From: an uncultured Lachnospiraceae bacterium
Lineage (GTDB): Bacteria > Bacillota > Clostridia > Lachnospirales > Lachnospiraceae
Direction: 5' to 3'
Length of the DNA: 35,767 nucleotides
NCBI GenBank assembly: GCA_947175035.1
Contig: CAMWLG010000033.1
Span: 1 to 35,767, forward strand
Positions 1 through 8,203 of this stretch are shown here, piece by piece. Positions within the stretch are counted from its first letter, which is position 1. Every line of letters begins with the position of its first letter. A program made the translations under genes and the position numbers. Below the pieces are notes generated by a model. It saw only the letters and a program-made list of their open reading frames with translations, made no database searches and was not told where the DNA came from.

Positions 1-615
1 CCGCGGTATTATAGATATTTGAGTGAATTGCTGGATAATGGAATCGATCGGATTTCATCCGGGGAACTCAGCAAACAGATGAAGGTGACCGCTTCCCAGA
101 TTCGTCAGGATTTTAATAATTTTGGGGGCTTTGGACAGCAGGGTTATGGTTATAATGTGGAATATCTGTATGAAGAGATCAGCAAGATTCTCGGGCTGGA
201 CCGCAAACATGATTTTATCATTATCGGTGCGGGCAATCTGGGGCGCGCCTTGGGCAATTATTTGAATTTTGAGCGAAGGGGATTTATTTTTAAAGGGATG
301 TTTGACAAGGATCCCGGGCTGGTGGGAGAGACTGTGCGCGGGGTGCGCGTGATGTCGATGGATGATTTGGAGGCATTTCTGAAGGAGAACAGTATTGACA
401 TTGCGGTGCTCACCATCCCCAAGACCAGCGCGTCGGATATTGTGAATGTATTGGTGGAGAACGGCATCCGCGCGATTTTGAATTTTGCGCATGTGGATTT
501 GAATGTGCCGGATGGAATACTGGTAGAAAACGTGCATCTTTCCGATAGTTTGATGAAATTGTCCTACAACATCAACCGGAAAATGCGGGAGGACAGCTAT
601 GGCGGAAAAGAATAA
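1..615 (+). CDS. rex: Redox-sensing transcriptional repressor Rex (5' end outside window)
   Basis: Rex is a cytoplasmic DNA-binding dimer that senses the NADH/NAD+ ratio and represses fermentation and NADH-oxidising genes when NADH is low. The frame is open from base 1 and reads PRYYRYL before the rest of the winged helix, which matches the usual Rex N-terminus (LPRYYRYL), so about 10-15 residues lie outside the window. The DNA-binding part includes the family hallmark VTASQIRQDFNNFGGFGQQG. It is followed by a Rossmann fold with IIIGAGNLGRALGNY (NAD-binding GxGxxG) and a C-terminal swap helix. The TTG at 19 is not the true start. The gene overlaps the next one by 17 bp. No Rex operator was recognised in the window. 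The identification is secure; only the 5' boundary is missing. Confidence 0.95.
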   Translation, partial: PRYYRYLSELLDNGIDRISSGELSKQMKVTASQIRQDFNNFGGFGQQGYGYNVEYLYEEISKILGLDRKHDFIIIGAGNLGRALGNYLNFERRGFIFKGMFDKDPGLVGETVRGVRVMSMDDLEAFLKENSIDIAVLTIPKTSASDIVNVLVENGIRAILNFAHVDLNVPDGILVENVHLSDSLMKLSYNINRKMREDSYGGKE

Positions 616-1270
616 AAAGGATGTGTTCTCAGATGCGGTGATCGGCAAGAAGATACCGGTTCTGACCTTGGACAACAAGTGGTATAAACTGCTCAACGAG
701 CTGGGCAGAAAAGCGGTAAAGGATCTGGAGAATGAATTGAACACGCTCATAAAACGTCAGGGGAAGCTCAACACGGAGAGTAAGGACATCAAGAAGCTGA
801 AAAAGAAACTGATGAGCGAGATCATGCCCATGGTGGAGGAGATGGAGAAAGGCGGCAACAAAAAGCTTGAGAAGGCGATCGAGGATCACAAGCGGCTGAT
901 CGAGGAGTGTAACGAGAAGCTGGAGAGCTATGAGGAAGAGCTGATGGAGCTGCCAAAGGAGATTAACCGGGTGAACGTGCAGTTGATGCTCATCACCATG
1001 GATTATTGCTATGACACCATGCAGGAGAACACAAAGCAGATCGAGGAGATTTCCGAGTGGGTCACAAAGATGCGCATTGAGCTTAAGAAAAATTTGATCC
1101 GCAAACAGGAGATGGAGCAGAGAAATCACTTTATTTATACTTATATGAATGATATTTTCGGGGCGGACGTGGTGGATATATTTGATATGAAGTATGACCC
1201 TGAGAAGCAGCATCCCACGATTCCGTCGAAGAAGGCAGAAGCGCCGGAGGATTCGGAAAAGGAAGGCTGA
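599..1270 (+). CDS. Coiled-coil protein of unknown function between rex and nnr
   Basis: I do not recognise a named family. The 223-residue product is very rich in Lys and Glu, with no signal peptide or membrane segment. Heptad-like patterns run over roughly residues 30-170 (for example LENELNTLIKRQGKLN and LEKAIEDHKRLIEECNEKLESYEEEL), so it is most likely a long cytoplasmic helical coiled coil with a short tail rich in charged residues. The ATG at 599 lies inside the end of rex (17-bp overlap), and nnr starts 13 bp after its stop, so it should be co-transcribed and perhaps translationally coupled with an NADH sensor and an NADHX-repair enzyme. A link to redox metabolism is inference from position only. 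Strong codon structure and tight packing support a real gene. Confidence 0.8.
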   Translation: MAEKNKKDVFSDAVIGKKIPVLTLDNKWYKLLNELGRKAVKDLENELNTLIKRQGKLNTESKDIKKLKKKLMSEIMPMVEEMEKGGNKKLEKAIEDHKRLIEECNEKLESYEEELMELPKEINRVNVQLMLITMDYCYDTMQENTKQIEEISEWVTKMRIELKKNLIRKQEMEQRNHFIYTYMNDIFGADVVDIFDMKYDPEKQHPTIPSKKAEAPEDSEKEG

Positions 1271-1283
1271 AAAGAGGAAGCTT

Positions 1284-2849
1284 ATGAGATATCTTGTGAC
1301 TGCGGAGGAAATGAAGCGGTATGACGCCAATTCCATCAATCAACTGGGGGTGCCAGGTATGGTGTTGATGGAGCGGGCGGCGCTGTCTGCCAGGGAGGTG
1401 GTACTTGACAGGCTTGGTGTCGCCAAAGCAGGCTCTTCATTTATCAAGAGTGTGGATGACGCGGCAGCCGTGAGAGTGCTGATCATGGCGGGAGTGGGTA
1501 ATAATGGCGGAGACGGGCTGGCGCTGGGAAGACTTTTGGGCGAGTTGGGCTGTCAGGTGGAGATCTGGCTTGTGGGGGACAAGGCAAAGGCGTCCGACCA
1601 ATGGCGTTCTCAATGGAAAATTTTGCAGGCATATGATATAATGTGCAGTGACACACCGGCATTTACGGAATATACTATTTTAGTGGATGCTTTGTTTGGC
1701 GTGGGATTATCCCGGGAAGTAGGCGGTCTCTACAGGGAGGCTGTGGAGCGTTTTAATCAATTACAGGGCTATAAATTGGCGTTGGATGTGCCAAGCGGTA
1801 TTGACAGCGATACAGGAACTGTACTGGGATGTGCGGTGCGGGCGGATGAGACAGTGACCTTTGGTTTTTGCAAGAGGGGATTGGTGCTTTATCCCGGCTG
1901 TGAGTATGCCGGAAAGGTTGTTGTGGGAGAGATTGGGATCAATGAGAGAAGCTTTCTCGGGGAGCCTCCCGGGATGTTTTGTCTTGATTCCCTGACAGAA
2001 TGGCTGCCGGCAAGAGACCCGTATGGAAACAAGTCCACCTTTGGCAAAGTGCTTCTGGTGGCGGGAAGCGATAAAATGGCTGGCGCGGCGGTTCTTGCGG
2101 CGAGGGCTGCTTATCGAAGCGGTGCCGGGATGGTGAAGGTGGTCACGGACGCCTCCAACAGGGAGATTTTACAGGGAGCGGTTCCGGAGGCTCTGTTTGG
2201 CGTGTATGCGGATCTGGCGGATAGCTTGAGTTGGGCGGATGTCATCGTGATCGGATCTGGGCTTGGGCAGGAGAAAGGAGCCAGAAAATGTCTCGCACAG
2301 GTATTGACAGACAGCAATTGTCCTCTGGTGATTGACGCGGATGGTTTGAATTTGTTAGCGGCGGATGACAGGTTGTGGGAGCTTGTTGTGACACGGACGT
2401 CAGCACATGGACGACAGGTTACAAGACAGGTTGTCTTGACGCCTCATGTGGGGGAGCTCTCCCGGTTGACGGGAGTGGATATTCCCAAATTAAAGAAAAA
2501 TCTTGCATTTCATGGGTTGGAGCTGTCAAGAAGGCTTGGAGCAATCGTGGTGGCAAAGGACGCGAGGACATTCGTGTGTTGTCAGGGAAAGCCTGTATGT
2601 GTGAATCTATGGGGCAACAGCGGTATGGCGACGGCGGGGAGTGGTGATGTGCTGGCAGGTATTTTGGGCGGTCTTCTGGCTCAGTCGCAAACCTGTCAGG
2701 AAAGCGCATTTGAGACAGTCTGTCTGGGGGTAGGAGTTCACGCTCAGGCAGGAGATATGGCGGCAAGAGAGAAAGGCGAGCATGGCTGCATGGCGGGGGA
2801 TATCGCGGAGGCAGTGGCGGCAGTGCTGCGAAACAAGAAAAGAATATGA
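1284..2849 (+). CDS. nnr: Bifunctional NAD(P)H-hydrate epimerase / ADP-dependent NAD(P)HX dehydratase
   Basis: This cytosolic repair enzyme epimerises R- and S-NAD(P)HX and then dehydrates S-NADHX back to NADH using ADP. The N-terminal YjeF_N epimerase domain (about residues 1-220) shows VGNNGGDGLALGR and LDVPSGIDSDTG. The C-terminal ribokinase-like dehydratase domain (about 235-521) shows GKVLLVAGSDKMAGAA, LVIDADGLNLL, LTPHVGELSRL and the nucleotide-binding ATAGSGDVLAGILGG. Its 521 residues are normal for the fused form. An in-frame start at 1194 exists, but it would overlap the preceding gene and add 30 Arg/Lys-rich residues unlike the family. ATG 1284 follows AGAGGAAG and gives the usual MRYLVTAEEMK start. 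The stop overlaps the alr start as ATGA. Confidence 0.95.
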   Translation: MRYLVTAEEMKRYDANSINQLGVPGMVLMERAALSAREVVLDRLGVAKAGSSFIKSVDDAAAVRVLIMAGVGNNGGDGLALGRLLGELGCQVEIWLVGDKAKASDQWRSQWKILQAYDIMCSDTPAFTEYTILVDALFGVGLSREVGGLYREAVERFNQLQGYKLALDVPSGIDSDTGTVLGCAVRADETVTFGFCKRGLVLYPGCEYAGKVVVGEIGINERSFLGEPPGMFCLDSLTEWLPARDPYGNKSTFGKVLLVAGSDKMAGAAVLAARAAYRSGAGMVKVVTDASNREILQGAVPEALFGVYADLADSLSWADVIVIGSGLGQEKGARKCLAQVLTDSNCPLVIDADGLNLLAADDRLWELVVTRTSAHGRQVTRQVVLTPHVGELSRLTGVDIPKLKKNLAFHGLELSRRLGAIVVAKDARTFVCCQGKPVCVNLWGNSGMATAGSGDVLAGILGGLLAQSQTCQESAFETVCLGVGVHAQAGDMAAREKGEHGCMAGDIAEAVAAVLRNKKRI

Positions 2850-4081
2850 CAATGGACAGAAAAAAAATCGACATTGAAGATAAATTTCAGAGGGTTTGTG
2901 CCAAGGTAGACTTGGATGCTATTTTGCACAACGTGGAGCGGATGCGGGAAGGTCTGCAGGAGGGCACCCATATGATTGCCGTAATCAAGACGGACGGTTA
3001 CGGGCATGGCAGCATTCCTATCGCCAATTGTCTGGATCCTTTGGACTTTTTATTCGGTTTTGCAGTGGCGACGCCAGAGGAGGCTTATGTGCTGCGGGCG
3101 CATGGAGTCAAAAAGCCCATCCTGGTGCTGGGTTATACCTTTCCCTATGCGAATGAGCGCATGGCTGCGGAGGAGATTCGTCCCACAATATTTAATCTGG
3201 ACGGGAGTGAGCTTCGTGAGCTTGCCGAGGCGGGAAAGACACAAGGGAAACCTGTCAAAGTCCATATCAAAGTTGATACGGGTATGGGACGTATCGGCGT
3301 CATGCCGGATGACGAGGGGCTTGCTTTTGTGCAGAAAGTCATGGAATACACAACGGATGGATGGCTGGAAATAGAGGGAATGTTTACTCATTTTGCGAGG
3401 GCGGATGAGCGGGATCAGACGAATGTCAGGAAGCAGTTGGCGTTGTTTACGGATTTTGTCGCTCGCGTCAAAGCCGATCTAGGGCTTGATATACCGCTGT
3501 GTCATTGCGCGAACAGTGCGGCGACTATGGAGCTGCCGGAGGCGAATATGGATGCAGTAAGGGCAGGAATCTCGCTCTATGGTTTGCACCCTTCGGAAGA
3601 AGTGCCGGGGGAGGAAACCTATTTGAGACCGGCGCTCTCTCTATCGAGTCATATTGTTCATGTAAAGACCATTCATGAAGGACAGAGCGTCAGCTATGGC
3701 GGCACCTTCACAGCAGTGGAGGATATGAGGGTCGCCACCATTCCCGTGGGTTATGGGGACGGCTATCCGAGGTCGCTCTCCGGCGGGAAGGGCTATGTGT
3801 TGATTCGGGGACATAGAGCGCCAATCTTGGGGCGCGTGTGCATGGATCAGTTCATGGTGGATGTCAGTCATATCCCCGGGGTGACCCGCGGGGAGCCTGT
3901 GACATTGATCGGGGAGGACGGAGACGAGCGTATCACCGCGGAGATGCTGGGTGAGTTGTCTGGTCGTTTTAATTATGAGCTTGTCTGTGATTTGGGAAAG
4001 CGCGTGCCACGGGTATTTTACCGCGGGGGCGAGCTGGTCGCTTTTCAGGACATAGACGGGTATCACACAATATTGGATTAA
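2846..4081 (+). CDS. alr: Alanine racemase (PLP-dependent)
   Basis: The enzyme interconverts L- and D-alanine in the cytoplasm and supplies D-Ala for peptidoglycan. The PLP-binding lysine is K48 in AVIKTDGYGHG. The catalytic tyrosine from the C-terminal beta domain is Y284 in VSYGGTFTA, followed by the conserved IPVGYGDGYPR. The barrel (about residues 15-250) and C-terminal beta domain (about 255-400) are complete, and 411 residues is slightly longer than usual because of a short N-terminal extension. The ATG overlaps the nnr stop by 4 bp (ATGA), indicating translational coupling; the ATG at 2852 is an alternative. A MazF-type toxin follows, the order known from Bacillus alr-ndoAI-ndoA but without the antitoxin gene. 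Confidence 0.96.
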   Translation: MTMDRKKIDIEDKFQRVCAKVDLDAILHNVERMREGLQEGTHMIAVIKTDGYGHGSIPIANCLDPLDFLFGFAVATPEEAYVLRAHGVKKPILVLGYTFPYANERMAAEEIRPTIFNLDGSELRELAEAGKTQGKPVKVHIKVDTGMGRIGVMPDDEGLAFVQKVMEYTTDGWLEIEGMFTHFARADERDQTNVRKQLALFTDFVARVKADLGLDIPLCHCANSAATMELPEANMDAVRAGISLYGLHPSEEVPGEETYLRPALSLSSHIVHVKTIHEGQSVSYGGTFTAVEDMRVATIPVGYGDGYPRSLSGGKGYVLIRGHRAPILGRVCMDQFMVDVSHIPGVTRGEPVTLIGEDGDERITAEMLGELSGRFNYELVCDLGKRVPRVFYRGGELVAFQDIDGYHTILD

Positions 4082-4165
4082 AAATACATTTGTTGAAATA
4101 TATGGAATACCTCCAGGAAAACAGGAAATACTATCTGCAGGCCGTAAAGGCAGAATGGAGGGAAA

Positions 4166-4507
4166 ATGAGAAGAGGCGATGTGTATTACGCAGATTTGAG
4201 ACCTGTGGTCGGTTCGGAGCAGGGGGGAATCCGTCCTGTGCTGATTATTCAGAATGACGTGGGGAACCGTCACAGTCCAACGGTCATCTGCGCTGCAATT
4301 ACCTCAAAGATGAACAAGGCGAAGCTGCCGACACATATTGAGCTTAGGGCAGATATGTATGATATGGATAAGGATTCGGTGGTGCTTTTGGAACAGCTGC
4401 GCACCATAGACAAAAAGCGTTTGAAGGATAAGGTATGTCACTTGGACGGCGAGATTATGTGTAAGGTAAACCATGCGTTGATGATTAGTCTGGAGCTTGA
4501 TACATAA
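4166..4507 (+). CDS. mazF: MazF/PemK (EndoA)-family mRNA endoribonuclease toxin
   Basis: MazF/EndoA toxins are sequence-specific, ribosome-independent RNases that cut single-stranded mRNA. The 113-residue protein has the full family core: [29 protein letters not shown], and AAITS. R23 and T46 keep the 23-residue spacing of the catalytic Arg25/Thr48 pair in B. subtilis EndoA, so the enzyme looks intact. It starts 84 bp after alr, with GGAGGG 4-5 bases before the ATG and no terminator between, so it should be read from the alr transcript. No ribbon-helix-helix antitoxin is found in the 84-bp gap or directly downstream. Either the antitoxin lies elsewhere, or the protein is an orphan RNase held in check another way. 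Confidence 0.93.
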   Translation: MRRGDVYYADLRPVVGSEQGGIRPVLIIQNDVGNRHSPTVICAAITSKMNKAKLPTHIELRADMYDMDKDSVVLLEQLRTIDKKRLKDKVCHLDGEIMCKVNHALMISLELDT

Positions 4508-4525
4508 GACAGTGTGTTCCGGTTC

Positions 4526-4555
4526 TTGACGAAAGCATGATTTATGGTATATGAT
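4526..4555 (+). promoter_or_regulatory. Possible sigma-A promoter upstream of the CBS-domain gene
   Basis: TTGACG (4526-4531) and TATGAT (4550-4555) are separated by 18 bases, each one mismatch from consensus. It lies in the 100-bp gap after the toxin gene. A perfect TATAAT also occurs at 4562-4567 but has no matching -35 hexamer at the right distance. AAAGGAGAAGG precedes the gene start. Confidence 0.4.
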
Positions 4556-4607
4556 ATTGCCTATAATTTGATTATAATAACACAGGATAAAGGAGAAGGT
4601 TGTTGTT

Positions 4608-5996
4608 ATGGAAGACGCTGGGCCGACGGCCAGTATAATTTTTTGTCTGTTATTGTTAATGGATGTATTTTTGTATGGTTTTGGTTCTGCCATCGTAAAC
4701 CTCAATGAGAAGGAGGTTGAGAGGCGCGCCAAGGAGGAGAAGGATACCAAGAGCGAGCGATTGCTGAAGATCATGGATCGCCCGGAACAATATGTCAATA
4801 TGGTACAGTTGGTAGCCACCTTGATCAATGTGGTAGCGGGCGCCGTGTATCTGACGCTTTGGATGAGAGGCTTGGGACGAATCCTGCAGGGATTTGCAGA
4901 GAGAGAGTTTTTTTCATCGAGCATCTCGGGAGGAATCGTTGCGGGAGTGGTCAGCGTGTTTGCGGCAGTGTTGTCGGCATTGGGGCTGCTCTACATATTT
5001 TTGACCTTCGGTGTGCTCCTGCCTAAGAGGGTGGCGGCGAGAATGCCGGAGAAATGGGCATATGCGTGTATTGGGCCCGTTGCGGTGATGATGAAGTTTT
5101 TTTCGCCATTTACGGGGCTTGTGAATGTGACGGTGAAGGGGATTCTCTTTCTGTTCGGCGTGCGTGGGGATGAGAATGAGAGCGACGTCACTGAGGAAGA
5201 AATCATCAATATGGTGCAGGAGGGCTTCGAGCAGGGCGTCATTGAAGATAGCGAGGCAGAGATGATCTCCAATATTTTTGCCTATGGCGACAAGGAGGCA
5301 CAGGATATCATGACCCACAGAAGCAATGTGGTGGCTATTGATGGCAGCATGCACCTCAAAGAGGCCATTGATTTCATGCTGGAGGGCACCAACAGCCGGT
5401 ATCCCGTCTATGAGGAGAATATCGACCACATCATAGGCGTGCTGCATCTTAAGGATGCCATGCGTTATCACAGGGGGGATACGTTTGAGGATGGATGCCT
5501 GAAGGATTTGGATGGCCTTTTGCGGGAGGCTCATTTTGTGCCGCAGACGAAGAAGCTGGACGAGCTGTTTGAGGAGATGCAGTCTCAAAAGCTGCAGATG
5601 GTGATTGTGGTGGACGAGTACGGACAGATGGACGGACTTGTGGCGATGGAGGATATCCTTGAGGAGATCGTGGGCAATATTCTGGATGAATATGACGAGG
5701 ACACGGAATATATCGAGGATAAGGGAAATGACGAGTATGTCATGGAAGGAAAGACCCCATTGGAGGATTTGACGGAGCGTTTTGGCATCAATTTTGACGG
5801 CGAGGAATTCGAGACTTTGAATGGATTCATGATTTATCGTCTGGATCATATCCCGGAACCCGGGGAGGAGTTTGATGTGGACTACCAGGGCTACAATTTT
5901 AAAATTTTATCCGTGGAAAATAAAGTGATACAGAGCGTTCTCGTGACCAAGCTCCCGGAGGAGGAAAAGACGGCGGAGGAAGTGGAAGAGAGCTGA
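4608..5996 (+). CDS. CNNM/CorC-HlyC-type membrane protein with paired CBS domains
   Basis: These proteins (UPF0053, often mislabelled hemolysin) are thought to be divalent-cation, mainly Mg2+, transporters or regulators. The N-terminal DUF21/CNNM membrane part spans about residues 1-190, with hydrophobic segments at about 8-30, 65-90, 105-140 and 150-185. A CBS pair at about 215-345 starts with the typical DIMTHRSNVVAID and includes MVIVVDEYGQMDGLVAMEDILEEIVG. A CorC_HlyC domain (about 360-450) follows, then an acidic tail. The 462-residue length is normal, although the first hydrophobic segment is preceded by a short N-terminus. Its own promoter is likely. The cation specificity cannot be read from sequence. 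Confidence 0.9.
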   Translation: MEDAGPTASIIFCLLLLMDVFLYGFGSAIVNLNEKEVERRAKEEKDTKSERLLKIMDRPEQYVNMVQLVATLINVVAGAVYLTLWMRGLGRILQGFAEREFFSSSISGGIVAGVVSVFAAVLSALGLLYIFLTFGVLLPKRVAARMPEKWAYACIGPVAVMMKFFSPFTGLVNVTVKGILFLFGVRGDENESDVTEEEIINMVQEGFEQGVIEDSEAEMISNIFAYGDKEAQDIMTHRSNVVAIDGSMHLKEAIDFMLEGTNSRYPVYEENIDHIIGVLHLKDAMRYHRGDTFEDGCLKDLDGLLREAHFVPQTKKLDELFEEMQSQKLQMVIVVDEYGQMDGLVAMEDILEEIVGNILDEYDEDTEYIEDKGNDEYVMEGKTPLEDLTERFGINFDGEEFETLNGFMIYRLDHIPEPGEEFDVDYQGYNFKILSVENKVIQSVLVTKLPEEEKTAEEVEES

Positions 5997-6025
5997 ACGT
6001 TACGGAGAGTGCGCTAAATCCGCTA

Positions 6026-6054
6026 TTGAAGAAATATCCAAATAATGATATGAT
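6026..6054 (+). promoter_or_regulatory. Possible sigma-A promoter upstream of yebC
   Basis: TTGAAG (6026-6031) and TATGAT (6049-6054) have a 17-base spacer in the 108-bp gap before the YebC gene. The -10 has one mismatch and the -35 two. AAAGGAG follows, 7 bases before the ATG at 6105. Confidence 0.45.
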
Positions 6055-6104
6055 GATAGTTATGATGTGATAAAAAAAGACAAGGAAGATAAAGGAGAAT
6101 AAAG

Positions 6105-6833
6105 ATGTCAGGACATTCTAAATTTGCGAACATAAAGCATAAAAAGGAGAAAAACGACGCTGCGAAGGGCAAGATTTTCACGATTATCGGGCGCGAGATT
6201 GCAGTTGCCGTGAAGGAGGGAGGCCCCGACCCCAACAATAATTTTAAGCTGGCGACAGTGATTGCGAAGGCCAAGGCGAACAATATGCCCAATGATACTA
6301 TCGAGCGCGGAATCAAGAAGGCCGCCGGGGATGTGGGCAATGTAAACTATGAGTATGCCACTTATGAGGGGTATGGCCCCAATGGTATTGCGATTATTGT
6401 GGACACGCTTACAGACAACAAGAACCGCACCGCAGCCAATGTCAGAAGCGCGTTCACCAAGGGGCAGGGCAGTATCGGCACTCCCGGCTGTGTATCTTTC
6501 ATGTTTGACAAGAAAGGACAGATCATCATAGACAAAGAGGAATGCGACTTGGAGGCAGATGATCTGATGATGACGGCACTTGACGCGGGGGCTGAGGATT
6601 TCTCTGAGGAGGACGACAGCTATGAGGTGATTACCGACCCGGATTCCTTCGAGGGAGTCAGGACGGCTTTGGAGGAGGCGGGGATTCCCATGCTGAGCGC
6701 TGAGGTGACTATGATTCCCCAAAATTATGTGGAGCTGACGGACGAGACAGCGATTAAGAATCTGCAGAGAACATTGGATCTGTTGGATGATGATGATGAT
6801 GTTCAGGCAGTGTATCACAACTGGGATGAATAA
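6105..6833 (+). CDS. yebC: YebC/PmpR-family regulator / translation factor
   Basis: YebC-family proteins were first described as transcriptional regulators, and more recently some bacterial members were shown to help ribosomes through proline-rich stretches. The 242-residue protein begins with the diagnostic [19 protein letters not shown]. It continues with [20 protein letters not shown] and an acidic C-terminal domain ending in [13 protein letters not shown]. All three family domains appear complete and the length is standard. It has its own probable promoter, and metY begins 29 bp downstream. Which of the two proposed roles applies here cannot be told from the sequence. Confidence 0.95.
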   Translation: MSGHSKFANIKHKKEKNDAAKGKIFTIIGREIAVAVKEGGPDPNNNFKLATVIAKAKANNMPNDTIERGIKKAAGDVGNVNYEYATYEGYGPNGIAIIVDTLTDNKNRTAANVRSAFTKGQGSIGTPGCVSFMFDKKGQIIIDKEECDLEADDLMMTALDAGAEDFSEEDDSYEVITDPDSFEGVRTALEEAGIPMLSAEVTMIPQNYVELTDETAIKNLQRTLDLLDDDDDVQAVYHNWDE

Positions 6834-6862
6834 AAGTGAAATAGGCGCGGGAGGAATTGATC

Positions 6863-8158
6863 ATGGCACAGGATTCCGTTCAAAATAATTACAAGAAAGA
6901 AACAATCTGCATACAGTCGGGCTGGAAGCCCGTAAACGGGCAGCCCAGAGTGCTGCCCATCATACAGAGCACCACGTTTAAATATGACACCTCCGAGCAG
7001 ATGGGGAGGCTTTTTGATCTGGAGGACAGCGGCTATTTCTATACCAGGTTGCAGAATCCCACCAACGATTTCGTGGCGCAGAAGATCTGTGAATTGGAGG
7101 GCGGTGTGGCTGCGATGCTCACAAGCTCAGGACAGGCGGCAAACTATTATGCCGTGTTTAATATCTGCGAGACAGGGGATCATGTGGTGATGTCTTCCAC
7201 GGTCTACGGTGGCACGTTTAACTTGTTGACCGTGACGATGAAGAAAATGGGAATCGAGACCACAGTGGTGGATCCTGACGCGTCCGAGGAGGAGCTTGCC
7301 AAGGCTTTCAGGGACAATACCAAATGTGTGTTGGCGGAAACCATAGCCAATCCCGCCCTGGTGGTGCTTGATATTGAGAAATTTGCCCGTCTGGCTCACC
7401 GTCATGGTGTGCCTCTGATCGTGGATAATACCTTTGCGACCCCCATCAATTGCAATCCTTTTTGCTGGGGAGCGGATATTATTACTCATTCCACTACAAA
7501 ATATATGGATGGACATGCGATGTGTGTGGGCGGCGCTATCGTGGATTCCGGCAATTTTGACTGGGAGCAGTATGGCGATAAGTTCCATGGCTTGACGACA
7601 CCGGACGAGTCCTATCACGGAATCACCTACACTAAGAAATTCGGCAAGGCGGCTTATATCACCAAGGCGACTTCACAGCTGATGAGGGATCTTGGCTCTA
7701 TCCAATCGCCCCAGAATGCCTTTTTGCTCAATGTCGGGTTGGAGACATTGCCCCTGCGCATGGAGAGACATTGCGCCAACGCCCAGGCTGTGGCGGAGTT
7801 CTTGGAGGGGCATGAATCGGTGGCATGGGTCAATTATCCTGGTTTGAAAAGCAATAAATATTATGAGTTGGCACAGAAATATATGCCCAAGGGGAGCTGT
7901 GGCGTGATCTCATTTGGTCTGAAGGGCGGCAGGCAGGCGGCGGAAAAAATGATGGATAGGCTGCAGCTTGCGGCGATTGTCACCCATGTGGCGGATGCGA
8001 GAACCTGTGTGCTTCATCCTGCAAGCCATACCCACCGTCAGATGAACGACGAACAGCTTTTAGAAGCAGGCGTAGCGCCGGATTTGATTCGTCTGTCAGT
8101 CGGGATTGAGCATGTGGATGATATCATTGCAGATTTGAAGCGTGCCATTGAGGGCTAA
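6863..8158 (+). CDS. metY: O-acetylhomoserine sulfhydrylase (aminocarboxypropyltransferase)
   Basis: This cytosolic PLP enzyme makes homocysteine from O-acetyl-L-homoserine and sulfide. It belongs to the Cys/Met-metabolism PLP family, with the cofactor lysine at K213 in ITHSTTKYMDGH. Other family landmarks are YTRLQNPT, MLTSSGQAANYY, VDNTFATP and HPASHTHRQM near the end. The 431-residue length and the long DWEQYGDKFHGLTTPDESYHG insert fit OAH sulfhydrylase better than cystathionine gamma-synthase or lyase. The in-frame TTG at 6857 lies within the GGAGGAATTG ribosome-binding region, so ATG 6863 (SD GGAGG, 8 bases) is the start. No SAM riboswitch or T-box fits in the 29-bp upstream gap. Confidence 0.94.
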   Translation: MAQDSVQNNYKKETICIQSGWKPVNGQPRVLPIIQSTTFKYDTSEQMGRLFDLEDSGYFYTRLQNPTNDFVAQKICELEGGVAAMLTSSGQAANYYAVFNICETGDHVVMSSTVYGGTFNLLTVTMKKMGIETTVVDPDASEEELAKAFRDNTKCVLAETIANPALVVLDIEKFARLAHRHGVPLIVDNTFATPINCNPFCWGADIITHSTTKYMDGHAMCVGGAIVDSGNFDWEQYGDKFHGLTTPDESYHGITYTKKFGKAAYITKATSQLMRDLGSIQSPQNAFLLNVGLETLPLRMERHCANAQAVAEFLEGHESVAWVNYPGLKSNKYYELAQKYMPKGSCGVISFGLKGGRQAAEKMMDRLQLAAIVTHVADARTCVLHPASHTHRQMNDEQLLEAGVAPDLIRLSVGIEHVDDIIADLKRAIEG

Positions 8159-8203
8159 TTAGACACAGGTAAAGGTTGCGGAAGCGGCAGAATGAGAGGA
8201 AAT

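Noticed and set aside
1194..1283. N-terminal extension of nnr starting at 1194
   Set aside because: It overlaps the coiled-coil gene and adds an Arg/Lys-rich stretch unlike the family; ATG 1284 has a good ribosome binding site and typical start.
4082..4165. Rex operator in the alr-mazF gap (TTGTTGAAATATAT)
   Set aside because: Only one half resembles a Rex site and no matching inverted half follows.
4914..5849. A 311-codon minus-strand open frame opposite the CBS-domain gene
   Set aside because: His- and Leu-rich antisense shadow of a gene with full CNNM/CBS motifs; no ribosome binding site or domain.
6834..6862. SAM riboswitch or T-box upstream of metY
   Set aside because: Only 29 bp separate it from the preceding stop, and no such motif is seen.
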